From assembly GCA_964605715.1 (NCBI GenBank), contig CAZSDV010000055.1, positions 1 to 13,441 of the forward strand: a stretch of DNA of 13,441 nt, given 5' to 3'. Under the pieces are notes generated by a model. The model did not search any database and was not told the DNA's origin. It saw nothing but the letters and a program-made list of their open reading frames with translations. The stretch's first letter is position 1. The number at the start of each line of letters is the position of its first letter. The stretch is from JAPUME01 sp964605715 (lineage in GTDB: Bacteria; Acidobacteriota; Terriglobia; UBA7540; JAPUME01). A program made the translations under genes and the position numbers. This document shows, piece by piece, positions 1 to 7,158 of this stretch.

Positions 1-833
1 AAAGCCTGAATGGCCATGTTGAAGGGGTCTTGTAGAACCAACGAGTCAATGGTGGCCATTTTTAGATCCTCAACCAAGCTGGGAGAGGTATCGAACCCGA
101 CAATTTTTACTTTTCCTGTAAGTTGCCGAGCCTTGACGGCCTGTGTTACGCCGATTGTCCCTGGCTCTGCAGAACCAAAGAATCCGTTAAGATTAGGGTG
201 TGCCGTGAGGATGTCCTCTGCAGCTGCAAGAGATTGCGCCCTATTGGACATCCCATACTGAAAGGCTACAAGGTCAATCATTGGAAATTCCCTTTCCAGG
301 GTTTCCTTCAGGCCCGTTTCGCGAGCTACGGTGGAGACGCTACCCGGCATAAGTCCGACCACTGCCACCTGCCCTTTCCCCTCGAGGATTTTTCCCATGC
401 GGCGTGCTGCCATCACTCCGCCTTCGTAGTTATTCGTGGAAACATAGGAAACATAATTCTCAGCGTTAGCGCCAGAGTCAATAATGGTGAGTGGAATTCC
501 AGCCTGATGGGCTCGTTCAATAGCGGGAACTAGGGCCTCACCGTCTGAGGGTGCGATCAGGATGCCGCTGACACGCCGGTTAATCATGTCGCTTAGAATT
601 CTGATTTGATGAGTAAAATCTGCCTCGCTAGCTGGACCATTCCAAAGGATTTTATAGCCTGTTTCGTTTGCTGCTGACACAGCCCCTGCATGCACAGCCT
701 GCCAAAAGAAATGGGATTGGGCTTTTGGTACTACGGCGATGGTTGGTTGTTTATTTCGCTCGCAGCCAACAAGACTGAACAGAAGGAATAGCAAGCTTAC
801 TTGCTGAAAGATTTTCCAAAAGCCAATTGACAT
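1..833 (-). CDS. Sugar ABC-type substrate-binding lipoprotein (RbsB-like), 3' end cut by window
   Basis: Reading the minus strand from the ATG at 831-833 gives 277 codons with no stop before the window edge. The first 24 residues form a hydrophobic signal peptide ending in a lipobox (LVGC, Cys24), so the mature protein should be a lipid-anchored periplasmic binding protein. The rest matches the periplasmic-binding-protein type 1 sugar family (Peripla_BP_4, ribose/galactose type): TIAVVPKAQSHFFWQAV at about 31-47, ILIAPSDGEALVPAI at 91-105, IPLTIIDSGA at 113-122, NGFFGSAEPGTIGV at 216-229 and KIVGFDTSPSLV at 243-254. Such proteins are usually 310-330 residues, so about 40 C-terminal residues lie outside. 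The start is 8 bp after the stop of the SDR gene, and its Shine-Dalgarno GAGGA overlaps that stop, so the two are probably translationally linked. Permease and ATPase genes may follow beyond the edge. The sugar cannot be read from the sequence. Confidence 0.88.
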   Translation of the reverse strand, partial: MSIGFWKIFQQVSLLFLLFSLVGCERNKQPTIAVVPKAQSHFFWQAVHAGAVSAANETGYKILWNGPASEADFTHQIRILSDMINRRVSGILIAPSDGEALVPAIERAHQAGIPLTIIDSGANAENYVSYVSTNNYEGGVMAARRMGKILEGKGQVAVVGLMPGSVSTVARETGLKETLEREFPMIDLVAFQYGMSNRAQSLAAAEDILTAHPNLNGFFGSAEPGTIGVTQAVKARQLTGKVKIVGFDTSPSLVEDLKMATIDSLVLQDPFNMAIQA

Positions 834-841
834 GACGATCC

Positions 842-1834
842 TCAAATCTCCAGGTCACCCACATACAGACGGCCCTCACCTTGGAGCCGCTCAAAGATTT
901 CCACAGTTCTGTGGATCCCTTCTTCGAGGGAGGTTTTGGGTATTTCTTTTAGATCTTTGGCGAGTAGGCTGTCGTCCAGGTTATAGGCGATAGGGAGCTG
1001 AGGTCCCTGTGCCTGAATAAGCCCTTTTGCTTTTGGATAGATTTCTTGTAGCCGTTCAATAAATTCCTCTACCTGAATGACAGTGCCGCGCAGAGTGTAG
1101 AGTCGCGGTCCTATCAGCCCGGCCTCTCCACAGCTCAAAAAGATACGTGCGCAATCTTCGGCATATTGCAGGTCAATTCCGCCGGTGAACTTAATGGTAT
1201 ATGGTTTCCCAATGACCGCAGCTTTAATAGCTTTGGTTGGGCCGGAAGTAACACCTTGATCTCGGCCCACTCCGTAAAGTGCCCATGGCCTTAAGCCCAC
1301 GCTTGATATGTTGTGGTTTTGAAAGTAGACGCGGGCGTTTCCTTCGTTGCACTGCTTGAAAACGCCATAGTGGGTCCCTGGAGATAGATCGGCGCCTTCC
1401 TGAACTTTTTTCCCTTCATAAAACTCTTCGGGACCAAAAACCGCTGCTGAGCTAGCATAGACTAAGCTCTCCAAATTTTTTGCATGGAGGTGTGCGGCTT
1501 CAAAAATATTTAGGGTTCCAACAACATTAACCTTGGCGCCCAGCGGTGGGTCATCTGCACAGAAGGGAACTTGTAGAGCAGCCAGATGAATAATCCGGTT
1601 AATAGAATTCTCGGAAACCGCACGGTTTACTTCTTCGGCACAGGTGATATCACCTTGGACAAATTTTACTTGGGTTAGCTGGTCTTTGTTTAGTAGGTTA
1701 GCCATGCGCTTTGGCTCGGCAGATATATCGAGGACGCAAGGCTTGTGGCCGGCTTCAACTAGGTACTTCACAATCCAGGCCCCAAGGAACCCCTGGGCAC
1801 CCGTGATAAGATATCTTCCTTCTTTTTTAACCAT
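842..1834 (-). CDS. NAD(P)-dependent epimerase/dehydratase, extended SDR family (GalE/D-erythronate dehydrogenase type)
   Basis: This 330-residue protein is an extended short-chain dehydrogenase. It has the N-terminal Rossmann motif GAQGFLG at 12-18, an acidic end of beta-2 (LDIS, 35-38) favouring NAD over NADP, GDIT at 61-64, HLAA at 83-86, the catalytic serine region YASSAAVFG at 126-134, and YGVFK with Tyr156 and Lys160. RPWALYGVGRDQG (182-194) fits the substrate-binding loop of GalE-like enzymes. Length is normal for the family. It is the first gene of a two-gene unit with a sugar-binding lipoprotein, so a role in catabolism of an imported sugar or sugar acid is inferred; UDP-sugar epimerisation is the main alternative. 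The start ATG has no clear Shine-Dalgarno but lies directly after a near-consensus promoter, suggesting leaderless translation. No residue needed for catalysis is missing. Confidence 0.9.
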   Translation of the reverse strand: MVKKEGRYLITGAQGFLGAWIVKYLVEAGHKPCVLDISAEPKRMANLLNKDQLTQVKFVQGDITCAEEVNRAVSENSINRIIHLAALQVPFCADDPPLGAKVNVVGTLNIFEAAHLHAKNLESLVYASSAAVFGPEEFYEGKKVQEGADLSPGTHYGVFKQCNEGNARVYFQNHNISSVGLRPWALYGVGRDQGVTSGPTKAIKAAVIGKPYTIKFTGGIDLQYAEDCARIFLSCGEAGLIGPRLYTLRGTVIQVEEFIERLQEIYPKAKGLIQAQGPQLPIAYNLDDSLLAKDLKEIPKTSLEEGIHRTVEIFERLQGEGRLYVGDLEI

Positions 1835-1842
1835 GACAGCAA

Positions 1843-1870
1843 ATTATATGGTTTTAGTCGGGGTAGTCAA
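1843..1870 (-). promoter_or_regulatory. Near-consensus sigma70 promoter of the SDR/lipoprotein unit
   Basis: On the minus strand TTGACT (1865-1870) is followed after 16 bp by a perfect TATAAT (1843-1848). The predicted transcription start, 6-8 nt downstream, falls at about 1835-1837, while the ATG begins at 1834. The message would therefore have almost no 5' untranslated region. Match to consensus is 11 of 12 bases. Position and quality are visible in the sequence; use in vivo is inferred. Confidence 0.6.
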
Positions 1871-1876
1871 TGGTGA

Positions 1877-1905
1877 TTGAGGTAGTTATCAAGTTTTTAT
1901 ATGAA
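1877..1905 (+). promoter_or_regulatory. Candidate promoter of the riboflavin operon
   Basis: TTGAGG (1877-1882), 17 bp, then TATGAA (1900-1905) gives 4 of 6 matches in each box. It lies back-to-back with the SDR promoter, the two -35 boxes being 6 bp apart. A start near 1912 would give a leader of about 190 nt before ribE. This is a moderate-quality match and other promoters in the region are possible. Confidence 0.3.
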
Positions 1906-1937
1906 ATGGGTGCCAGAGGCGAAGATTGTGGGCTGAC

Positions 1938-2086
1938 GGGAAACAGGTATGTTAAAATCTACCACCCAGAGCCACGAAGTTCCCTGCAAAGAATAGGCAA
2001 GGAGAAATGGTTGGGGCCCGCCTGCAATGGTCGTTCTTGAGGCGAACCATGACTCATTAGGGGAATTTTAAGACAGGTTTGAGTCA
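1938..2086 (+). promoter_or_regulatory. Structured leader upstream of ribE; no recognisable FMN riboswitch
   Basis: Three successive inverted repeats lie between the candidate promoter and ribE. The first is GGGAA (1938-1942) with TTCCC (1980-1984). The second and strongest is ATGGTT (2007-2012) plus CGCCT (2019-2023) and CAA (2025-2027), pairing with TTG (2037-2039), AGGCG (2040-2044) and AACCAT (2045-2050). It forms a 14-pair stem with a 6-nt and a 1-nt bulge and a 9-nt loop. The third is TGACTC (2050-2055) with GAGTCA (2081-2086), which ends 17 nt before the ATG. The conserved blocks of the RFN/FMN element are not seen. Function is unknown. It could be a regulatory leader, a protein-binding hairpin or chance pairing in the two outer repeats. 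Confidence 0.4.
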
Positions 2087-2103
2087 GAGGTTAACGAACT
2101 AGG

Positions 2104-2688
2104 ATGTTCAGCGGTATTATTGAGACTGCAGGGTCAGTTACTTCCGTCGAAAAGGACGGAACCGAGCGACGGATTACCATTCGTAGGCCACCCCGCTGGA
2201 AGCTGAGGCAAGGAGAGAGCGTGAATGTGGAGGGAGTCTGTTCCACAGTGCAGAAGCTTCGCAGGAGCTCATTCGAAGTCCATTACATGCCGGAAACCCT
2301 TCGGAGGACGACGCTTTCTCGACTTCGGTGTTCCGGACTTGTGAATCTGGAGCGGTCTCTAACGTTGAACTCGCTCATCGGTGGTCATCTGGTGCAGGGT
2401 CATGTGGATGCCGTGGGGCGCATCGTCAAGATTCGCCGAGATGGTAGAAGTAAGATTTATACGTTTGAAATTCCCCGGCGCCTTTTGTGTTACGTGGTGG
2501 AAAAAGGGTCGATTGCGATCGATGGTATAAGTCTGACCATATTGAAGCCGTCAGAGAATCAATTTTCAATTTCACTTCTCGAATATACTCTGAAGCACAC
2601 GACTCTTGGAGTAAAGAAGGTTCGGGATCAGGTTAATGTGGAGGTTGACATTCTCTCTAAATACGTCGATAGGTTGCTCAAAAGATGA
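2104..2688 (+). CDS. ribE: Riboflavin synthase, alpha subunit
   Basis: This enzyme converts two molecules of 6,7-dimethyl-8-ribityllumazine to riboflavin plus 5-amino-6-ribitylaminouracil, the last step of the pathway, in the cytoplasm. The 194 residues show the tandem lumazine-binding barrels of the family. Barrel 1 starts with MFSGIIE and carries VNVEGVCSTV (Cys46), MPETLRRTTL (62-71) and VNLERSL. Barrel 2 starts at GGHLVQGHVDAVG (93-105; His100) and carries KGSIAIDGISLTI (134-146), the TLKHTTLG repeat (162-169) and VNVEVDILSKYV (177-188; Asp182). Length is slightly under the usual 200-220. The conserved MF(T/S)GII start fixes the ATG although Shine-Dalgarno support is weak: AGAGG lies 13 nt upstream and AGG is directly adjacent. 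It heads the operon, and its last four bases overlap the ribH start (ATGA). Confidence 0.96.
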   Translation: MFSGIIETAGSVTSVEKDGTERRITIRRPPRWKLRQGESVNVEGVCSTVQKLRRSSFEVHYMPETLRRTTLSRLRCSGLVNLERSLTLNSLIGGHLVQGHVDAVGRIVKIRRDGRSKIYTFEIPRRLLCYVVEKGSIAIDGISLTILKPSENQFSISLLEYTLKHTTLGVKKVRDQVNVEVDILSKYVDRLLKR

Positions 2689-3167
2689 GTTATAAATCAC
2701 CCACGATTTCAAAGGGTAAGATTTCCAAGCGTCTCAGGCAAGCCCGGATCGGTATCATTTGTGCCGAGTACAATTCAAAACTTACGGGGCGGCTCGCAGC
2801 GAACTGCCGGCAGGAGCTTCTTTCGGCAGGTTTTTCCGCGGCTCAAATTGATGAATTTACCGTTCCTGGGTGTTTTGAGATACCGTTGATGGCTCAACGG
2901 CTGGCCAAGCGTCGGTGTTATGATGTTCTGATTGTGTTGGGTGTTGTGATTCAGGGGAAAACTCATCACTTTGAACTGGTTTCTAAGGAGTGCGCCCGGG
3001 GCGTAATGCAAGTTTCTTTGAATTACGATGTTCCTGTCGTGTTTGAAGTAATTGCGGCCTACAGTCAGCGGGATGCCCAGCGTCGCGTCGGGCCGCAGCG
3101 GTCTAATCGAGGCCTGGAGGCGGCCCAGACAGCGTTCTCTTTGCTTTCGAATATCTTAAAATCCTAG
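2685..3167 (+). CDS. ribH: 6,7-dimethyl-8-ribityllumazine synthase
   Basis: RibH condenses 5-amino-6-ribitylaminouracil with 3,4-dihydroxy-2-butanone 4-phosphate to give the lumazine substrate of RibE. In the 160-residue protein, PGCFEIP (61-67) matches the family PGAFEIP motif. GKTHHFE (91-97) carries the catalytic histidine (His95), and NRGLEAA (141-147) matches the C-terminal NKGxEAA. The N-terminal EYNSKLTGRL (28-37) has Tyr where the substrate-stacking position is usually Phe or Trp. The segment FEVIAAYSQRDAQ (120-132) departs from the usual FGVLTTDTxEQA, keeping the Phe and the downstream arginines. The first 20 residues form a basic extension. It is coupled to ribE by a 4-bp overlap, consistent with the RibE-RibH complex known in many bacteria. 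Identity is secure; the divergent loop is the only oddity. Confidence 0.95.
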   Translation: MSYKSPTISKGKISKRLRQARIGIICAEYNSKLTGRLAANCRQELLSAGFSAAQIDEFTVPGCFEIPLMAQRLAKRRCYDVLIVLGVVIQGKTHHFELVSKECARGVMQVSLNYDVPVVFEVIAAYSQRDAQRRVGPQRSNRGLEAAQTAFSLLSNILKS

Positions 3168-3175
3168 GATGAATT

Positions 3176-4396
3176 GTGGCTAGAAATCATATATCAAAAG
3201 TAGAAAGTGCTATATCAGATGTTCGAAAAGGCAAGCTGGTTGTCGTTCGGGACAGCAAGGATCGAGAGAACGAGGCAGATTTGATCATGGCAGCCGAGAA
3301 GGCAACCGCCAAGAATGTCAACTTTATGATCAAGCAAGGTGGCGGCCTGATCTGCGTTGCCCTGACACAAGAACGGGCGATGAAGCTTGGCCTGCCTGCG
3401 ATGGTCCGTGCCGACGAGAGTGCTCAGTCCCTTGGGTGCAATTTCACGGTTACCACCGATGCGAAAAATAATGTGACTACAGGGATCTCAGCTGCTGACC
3501 GCGCAACGACGATTCGTGCGCTCGCGAATCCAAAGACACAACCGGACGATCTCAATCGACCTGGTCATATTTTTCCGGTACGGGCTCGGCAAGGAGGAGT
3601 TTTGGTACGGGCCGGGCATACGGAGGCCTCGGCAGACCTGGCTCGACTGGCTGGATTAAATCCGGTTGGGGTGATGTGTGAAATTCTGGATCGCGAAGGA
3701 AAACCTGCTAGCCGAGCGACTGTTGAGCGATTAGCCAAGCAGCACTCCTTGAAAGTGATTAACATTTCAGATCTAGCTGAATACCGTCGCTATACGGAAA
3801 AGCTAGTAGTACGAGTGGCAACCTCTCAACTCCCTACACTCCATGGAAAGTTTACCATTCATGTTTATGATTGTCCGTCGATGAGTCGCGAACACGTTGC
3901 GCTTGTAATGGGACGGGTTAATCGTGAGGTTCCAACCCTGGTCCGCGTGCATTCTCAATGCCTCACGGGAGATGTGCTTTCTTCGATTCGCTGTGACTGT
4001 AGGGAACAGTTGGACGCATCACTTCGACAGATCGCAGAGAAGGGCTCCGGAGTGGTGGTTTACCTCAGTCAGGAAGGGCGAGGTATTGGTCTTGCAAACA
4101 AGATTCGTGCCTATGCCTTGCAGGAACGAGGCCAGGATACCGTTCAGGCAAACGAATCCCTAGGCCTACCGCGCGACATGCGGGATTATTCAATCGGTGC
4201 TCAAATTCTTGCTGATTTGGGCGTCCGCAAGATTAACCTTTTGACAAATAACCCGAAGAAGATTTCTGGTATAGAACGTTATGGACTTTCCATCTTTAAA
4301 AGGATTCCGCTTGAAGTGGAACCGCGTCAGAGCAACAGAGCTTACCTTAAAGTGAAGAAAGATAAACTAGGTCACTTGCTGAGTAAAATACAGTAG
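3176..4396 (+). CDS. ribBA: Bifunctional 3,4-dihydroxy-2-butanone-4-phosphate synthase / GTP cyclohydrolase II
   Basis: This fusion supplies both precursors of riboflavin: the N-terminal half makes 3,4-dihydroxy-2-butanone 4-phosphate from ribulose 5-phosphate, and the C-terminal half opens the ring of GTP. The RibB domain (about 1-205) has DRENEAD (29-35), RPGHIFP (128-134) and GHTEAS (147-152). The RibA domain (about 210-406) has VRVHSQCLTGD (257-267), the three zinc cysteines Cys262, Cys273 and Cys275, GRGIGL (301-306), RDYSIGAQIL (336-345) and LLTNNPKKI (355-363). All key residues are present in both halves, so both activities are expected, and the length of 406 is typical. The start is GTG at 3176 with AGGA six bases upstream; the nearby ATG at 3169 is out of frame and stops after four codons. 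It follows ribH by 8 bp. Confidence 0.96.
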   Translation: MARNHISKVESAISDVRKGKLVVVRDSKDRENEADLIMAAEKATAKNVNFMIKQGGGLICVALTQERAMKLGLPAMVRADESAQSLGCNFTVTTDAKNNVTTGISAADRATTIRALANPKTQPDDLNRPGHIFPVRARQGGVLVRAGHTEASADLARLAGLNPVGVMCEILDREGKPASRATVERLAKQHSLKVINISDLAEYRRYTEKLVVRVATSQLPTLHGKFTIHVYDCPSMSREHVALVMGRVNREVPTLVRVHSQCLTGDVLSSIRCDCREQLDASLRQIAEKGSGVVVYLSQEGRGIGLANKIRAYALQERGQDTVQANESLGLPRDMRDYSIGAQILADLGVRKINLLTNNPKKISGIERYGLSIFKRIPLEVEPRQSNRAYLKVKKDKLGHLLSKIQ

Positions 4397-4409
4397 CAGA
4401 TGACAAAAC

Positions 4410-5528
4410 TTGTTCCCTAATCCCTTGCCTGACCACCATAACATCATGAGGAAAGCAATTCGGTTAGCGCGTAGGACTGGTGCGTCTACCCTACCCAATC
4501 CTCGAGTAGGTTGCATCATTGTCAAGGATGGCGAAGTCGTTGGCCGGGGTTATCATAAGCATCCAGGACTCCCGCACGCTGAAATTGAAGCTCTTCAGCG
4601 GGCGGGAGAAAGAGCTCTCGGTTCAACTCTTTACGTTACCTTGGAGCCTTGCTGTCATTTTGGCAGGACCCCTCCTTGCACGGAGGCCATCATAAACGCA
4701 GGCGTGCAACGGGTGGTCTACGCTGTGAAAGATTCGAATCCCAGGGTACGAGGAAGGGGGGTTATCCAGTTGCGGCGGGCGAACCTTCAAGTTGAAGGAG
4801 GAGTTTGTGCTCAGGAGGCCAAGCTCGCAAACGAGCCCTACTTTAAGTTCATGGCTACCGAGCTTCCTTTTATTACTATCAAGGTGGCAGCAACCCTTGA
4901 TGGGAAAATTGCCACTGTTCGAAAGGAGGCTAAATGGATTACCGACACCCGAGCAAGGACTATGGGTCGAGGGCTGCGGATGGAAAATCAAGCTGTCCTC
5001 GTTGGAATAGGCACGGTCCTTTCGGATGACCCTCATCTAGGTACGCGCAGCAAGGATTTACATAATCCATGGCGTGTTGTCCTCGATTCACGCTTACGAA
5101 TTCCGCTAAACGCCCAAGTAGTTAAAAGCAAAAAGCTGATTGTTGCTGTGACTGAAGGAGCAAGCAACCGCAAGAAGCTTGCCCTTCAGGATTGTGGTGT
5201 CGAGGTTTGGAGATTCCCTGGTAAGCACCATGTTCCTCTGAAGGCCTTGCTTCGCAAGCTTGCCAGGCGAGGGATAATTAGCATTTTAGTAGAGGGCGGC
5301 GGGAAAATTTTGGGGAGTTTTTTTGACCAGAAATTAGTGGACAAGATTCACTGGTTCTTGTCGCCAAAGATTATTGGGGCAGCGGACGCTATTTCGGCTA
5401 TAGAGGGTAACAGGGTGACGCGGCTTGTTGATGCAATGGACTTGAAGGTAACTGACTTTTCTCAGGTGGGAAAATGTTGGCATCTGACAGCGTATCCGAA
5501 AAAGCAGAAGCTAAAATTGGTTGACTGA
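4410..5528 (+). CDS. ribD: Bifunctional diaminohydroxyphosphoribosylaminopyrimidine deaminase / 5-amino-6-(5-phosphoribosylamino)uracil reductase
   Basis: RibD performs the second and third steps on the GTP branch: deamination, then NADPH-dependent reduction of the ribosyl side chain. The deaminase half (about 10-150) has TLPNPRVG (27-34), the zinc site HAE (56-58) and PCCHFGRTPPC with Cys81 and Cys90. The reductase half (about 153-372) has KVAATLDGKIAT (158-169), VGIGTVLSDDPHL (198-210), RVVLDSRLRIP (222-232) and ILVEGGGKILGSFF (292-305). Its 372 residues compare well with 367 in E. coli. The start is uncertain. TTG at 4410 comes three codons after an in-frame stop, and the next option is ATG at 4446; neither has a good Shine-Dalgarno, and both keep the conserved core. 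It begins 13 bp after ribBA and ends 24 bp before the convergent DUF1015 gene, with no clear terminator between. Confidence 0.94.
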   Translation: MFPNPLPDHHNIMRKAIRLARRTGASTLPNPRVGCIIVKDGEVVGRGYHKHPGLPHAEIEALQRAGERALGSTLYVTLEPCCHFGRTPPCTEAIINAGVQRVVYAVKDSNPRVRGRGVIQLRRANLQVEGGVCAQEAKLANEPYFKFMATELPFITIKVAATLDGKIATVRKEAKWITDTRARTMGRGLRMENQAVLVGIGTVLSDDPHLGTRSKDLHNPWRVVLDSRLRIPLNAQVVKSKKLIVAVTEGASNRKKLALQDCGVEVWRFPGKHHVPLKALLRKLARRGIISILVEGGGKILGSFFDQKLVDKIHWFLSPKIIGAADAISAIEGNRVTRLVDAMDLKVTDFSQVGKCWHLTAYPKKQKLKLVD

Positions 5529-5552
5529 ATAAAAGAGTGCTCAAGGCAAGGA

Positions 5553-6887
5553 TTAAAGTCCCAGGGGGTTATCCATCCAGTAGACAGCAAGACCAGAGAG
5601 TAGTTTAGGATAGAAGTCCGTTGACTTTTGTGGGAGCGGTAGGTCAGCCAGAGCATTTTCCACTATTTTCTCGATGGGGGTGGGATTAAGGAAGAAGCAG
5701 AGCTGGTTTTTTCCAGTTGAAACTGCCTGGATGCCTAACTCCCACTCTCGCACGTAGCGAATATTTTCCTGCTTCTGAACTGCTTCCTTGGTTACTTTTA
5801 ACAACCCTTCAATGACTAAGTGGTGGAGGATTGCGACGTCAAGGTCACGTTGCTGCAAGGGGCAGCCCGGCAAGAGTTTTTCCAGGTTAATATCGGAGCG
5901 GAGTTGCATTAGCAGGAAGCTGCTTGATTCTTTGCTTATTACCCCGAACGTAGGCTGTTTGGCCCCAGCCTCAGCTAAGCGATCCTGAAATTCCTTCCCT
6001 CCCTCAGCTAAAGGCAAGTCCACTTCTTCAAGTTCGAATAAGTTCGTGGCAGCCATCTTAAAACGCTTCCAATTAAAGTTGTCTAGCCCGTGAAGGAGTC
6101 GGTGTGTAGGAAAAATCGTGAGGCCACTTGATTCCATCCTTACAAAAGTCATCATTACAAAATCGGCCCGGGAGTCTTCTGATTTCTGTTCCCGCCGGAG
6201 ACGGCGGTAGGCGAGAGCCGTTTCATAGCGGTGATGTCCGTCGGCAATGACCAAGAGCTTATCTCTCATTTTTAAGGTGATATCCAGAATATCTTGCTCA
6301 CGACGGCAGCGCCAAATGCGGTGTTGAACTCCGTAATCATCCTTAAGATGCATCCAGGCGGGACGATCGGTAGTATTTTCAAGGATTTGCTCAATTTCTC
6401 CTGATGGGTCAGAGTATAGGACGAGAAGCTGACCAAAATGAGCACGGGTTGATTTCAGAAGTTCCAGGCGGTCCTGTTTTGGACCCGAATGTGTTTTCTC
6501 GTGACGATGTATGATCTTTTTCGAGTAATCCTCGAGTCTAGCTAAACCTACGAAGCCTTTTCGTAGCTTGCTTATTTCAGGTTGTCCCGGTAGCTGATAT
6601 TGCTGAAAGTATGGGTAGAGTGTGGCATTTTGTTGCGGAATAAAAATTTCTTGGTCCACCCAATGCCGGAAAGTTTTCGAGGCTCGCGTGTAGACATTTT
6701 CCTTGTAATTATCCTCAGGCTTTGTTCGGCCGAGCAAGATACGAACCAGGTTGTGAGGATCTCGTTCATAGTAGGAGTCCTGCATTTCCTGTGTAAACTT
6801 GTCGTATGGTTGAGTGATGACCTTAGAGAGAGCTGGTATGGCCTTCAAGTTGTAGCTGGTAGCACGAAATGGAAAAATCTCAGCCAT
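5553..6887 (-). CDS. DUF1015 family protein
   Basis: This 444-residue protein matches DUF1015, a conserved bacterial and archaeal family whose role in this organism is not established. The family hallmarks are all readable: an N-terminal MAEIFPFRA, QPYD (26-29), DPHNLVRILLG (43-53), RHEKT (128-132), the central signature ADGHHRYETALAY (215-227), LDVAILHHLVIEGLL (349-363), FFLNPTPIEKI (398-408) and the C-terminal block LPQKSTDFYPKLLSGL (418-433). The clustered Asp/His/Arg residues of the central motif suggest an enzymatic site. No signal peptide or membrane segment is seen, so it is probably cytoplasmic. The start ATG fits the family's usual N-terminus though no Shine-Dalgarno is evident. It converges on ribD but has no obvious functional link with riboflavin synthesis. 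Confidence 0.88.
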   Translation of the reverse strand: MAEIFPFRATSYNLKAIPALSKVITQPYDKFTQEMQDSYYERDPHNLVRILLGRTKPEDNYKENVYTRASKTFRHWVDQEIFIPQQNATLYPYFQQYQLPGQPEISKLRKGFVGLARLEDYSKKIIHRHEKTHSGPKQDRLELLKSTRAHFGQLLVLYSDPSGEIEQILENTTDRPAWMHLKDDYGVQHRIWRCRREQDILDITLKMRDKLLVIADGHHRYETALAYRRLRREQKSEDSRADFVMMTFVRMESSGLTIFPTHRLLHGLDNFNWKRFKMAATNLFELEEVDLPLAEGGKEFQDRLAEAGAKQPTFGVISKESSSFLLMQLRSDINLEKLLPGCPLQQRDLDVAILHHLVIEGLLKVTKEAVQKQENIRYVREWELGIQAVSTGKNQLCFFLNPTPIEKIVENALADLPLPQKSTDFYPKLLSGLAVYWMDNPLGL

Positions 6888-7158
6888 AGTTTGAATATGA
6901 AAAAGTAGTCAAGAATTTAAGACGAGCTGAAATCTCTAGCCGCTGATTCTTGCACAGACCTTGTATATTGCGCAACTCAGATGAACCCACTGCCATTAGA
7001 TATGAAGAGTTGCGTTTCTAATAGCCTGCTTCATATGGCAACCTGGAGGATTTAATTAGGACAAAGGTTTGTGGTGGTAAGCCCCAAAGGATGCGATTTT
7101 TCCTTTAGGTATGCTCGCAAAATGTGCGAATCGGCTCTTAACAGATGATTATTAATAA
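6888..7158. other. Intergenic region between DUF1015 and the M48-like gene
   Basis: Across 271 bp I see only ORFs of a few codons and no tRNA-like fold or clear repeat. On the minus strand TTGACT lies shortly before the DUF1015 start, but no acceptable -10 box stands at the right distance, so I do not call a promoter. Confidence 0.4.

Noticed and set aside
123..533. Plus-strand ORF of 136 codons
   Set aside because: It lies wholly inside the clearly coding minus-strand substrate-binding lipoprotein gene and its protein has no recognisable features.
1877..2103. FMN (RFN) riboswitch upstream of ribE
   Set aside because: The conserved blocks of the element (for example the GGGGCAGGGTGAAATTCCC-like and GACCGGCGGT-like segments) are absent; only unrelated inverted repeats are present.
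3169..3183. ATG at 3169 as the ribBA start or a leader peptide
   Set aside because: It is out of frame with ribBA and stops after four codons; the GTG at 3176 has AGGA at good spacing.
4623..5036. Minus-strand ORF of 137 codons inside ribD
   Set aside because: Antisense shadow of a fully conserved ribD coding region; no family resemblance.
5529..5552. Bidirectional terminator between ribD and DUF1015
   Set aside because: The 24-bp gap and adjacent ends show no stem followed by a T-run on either strand.
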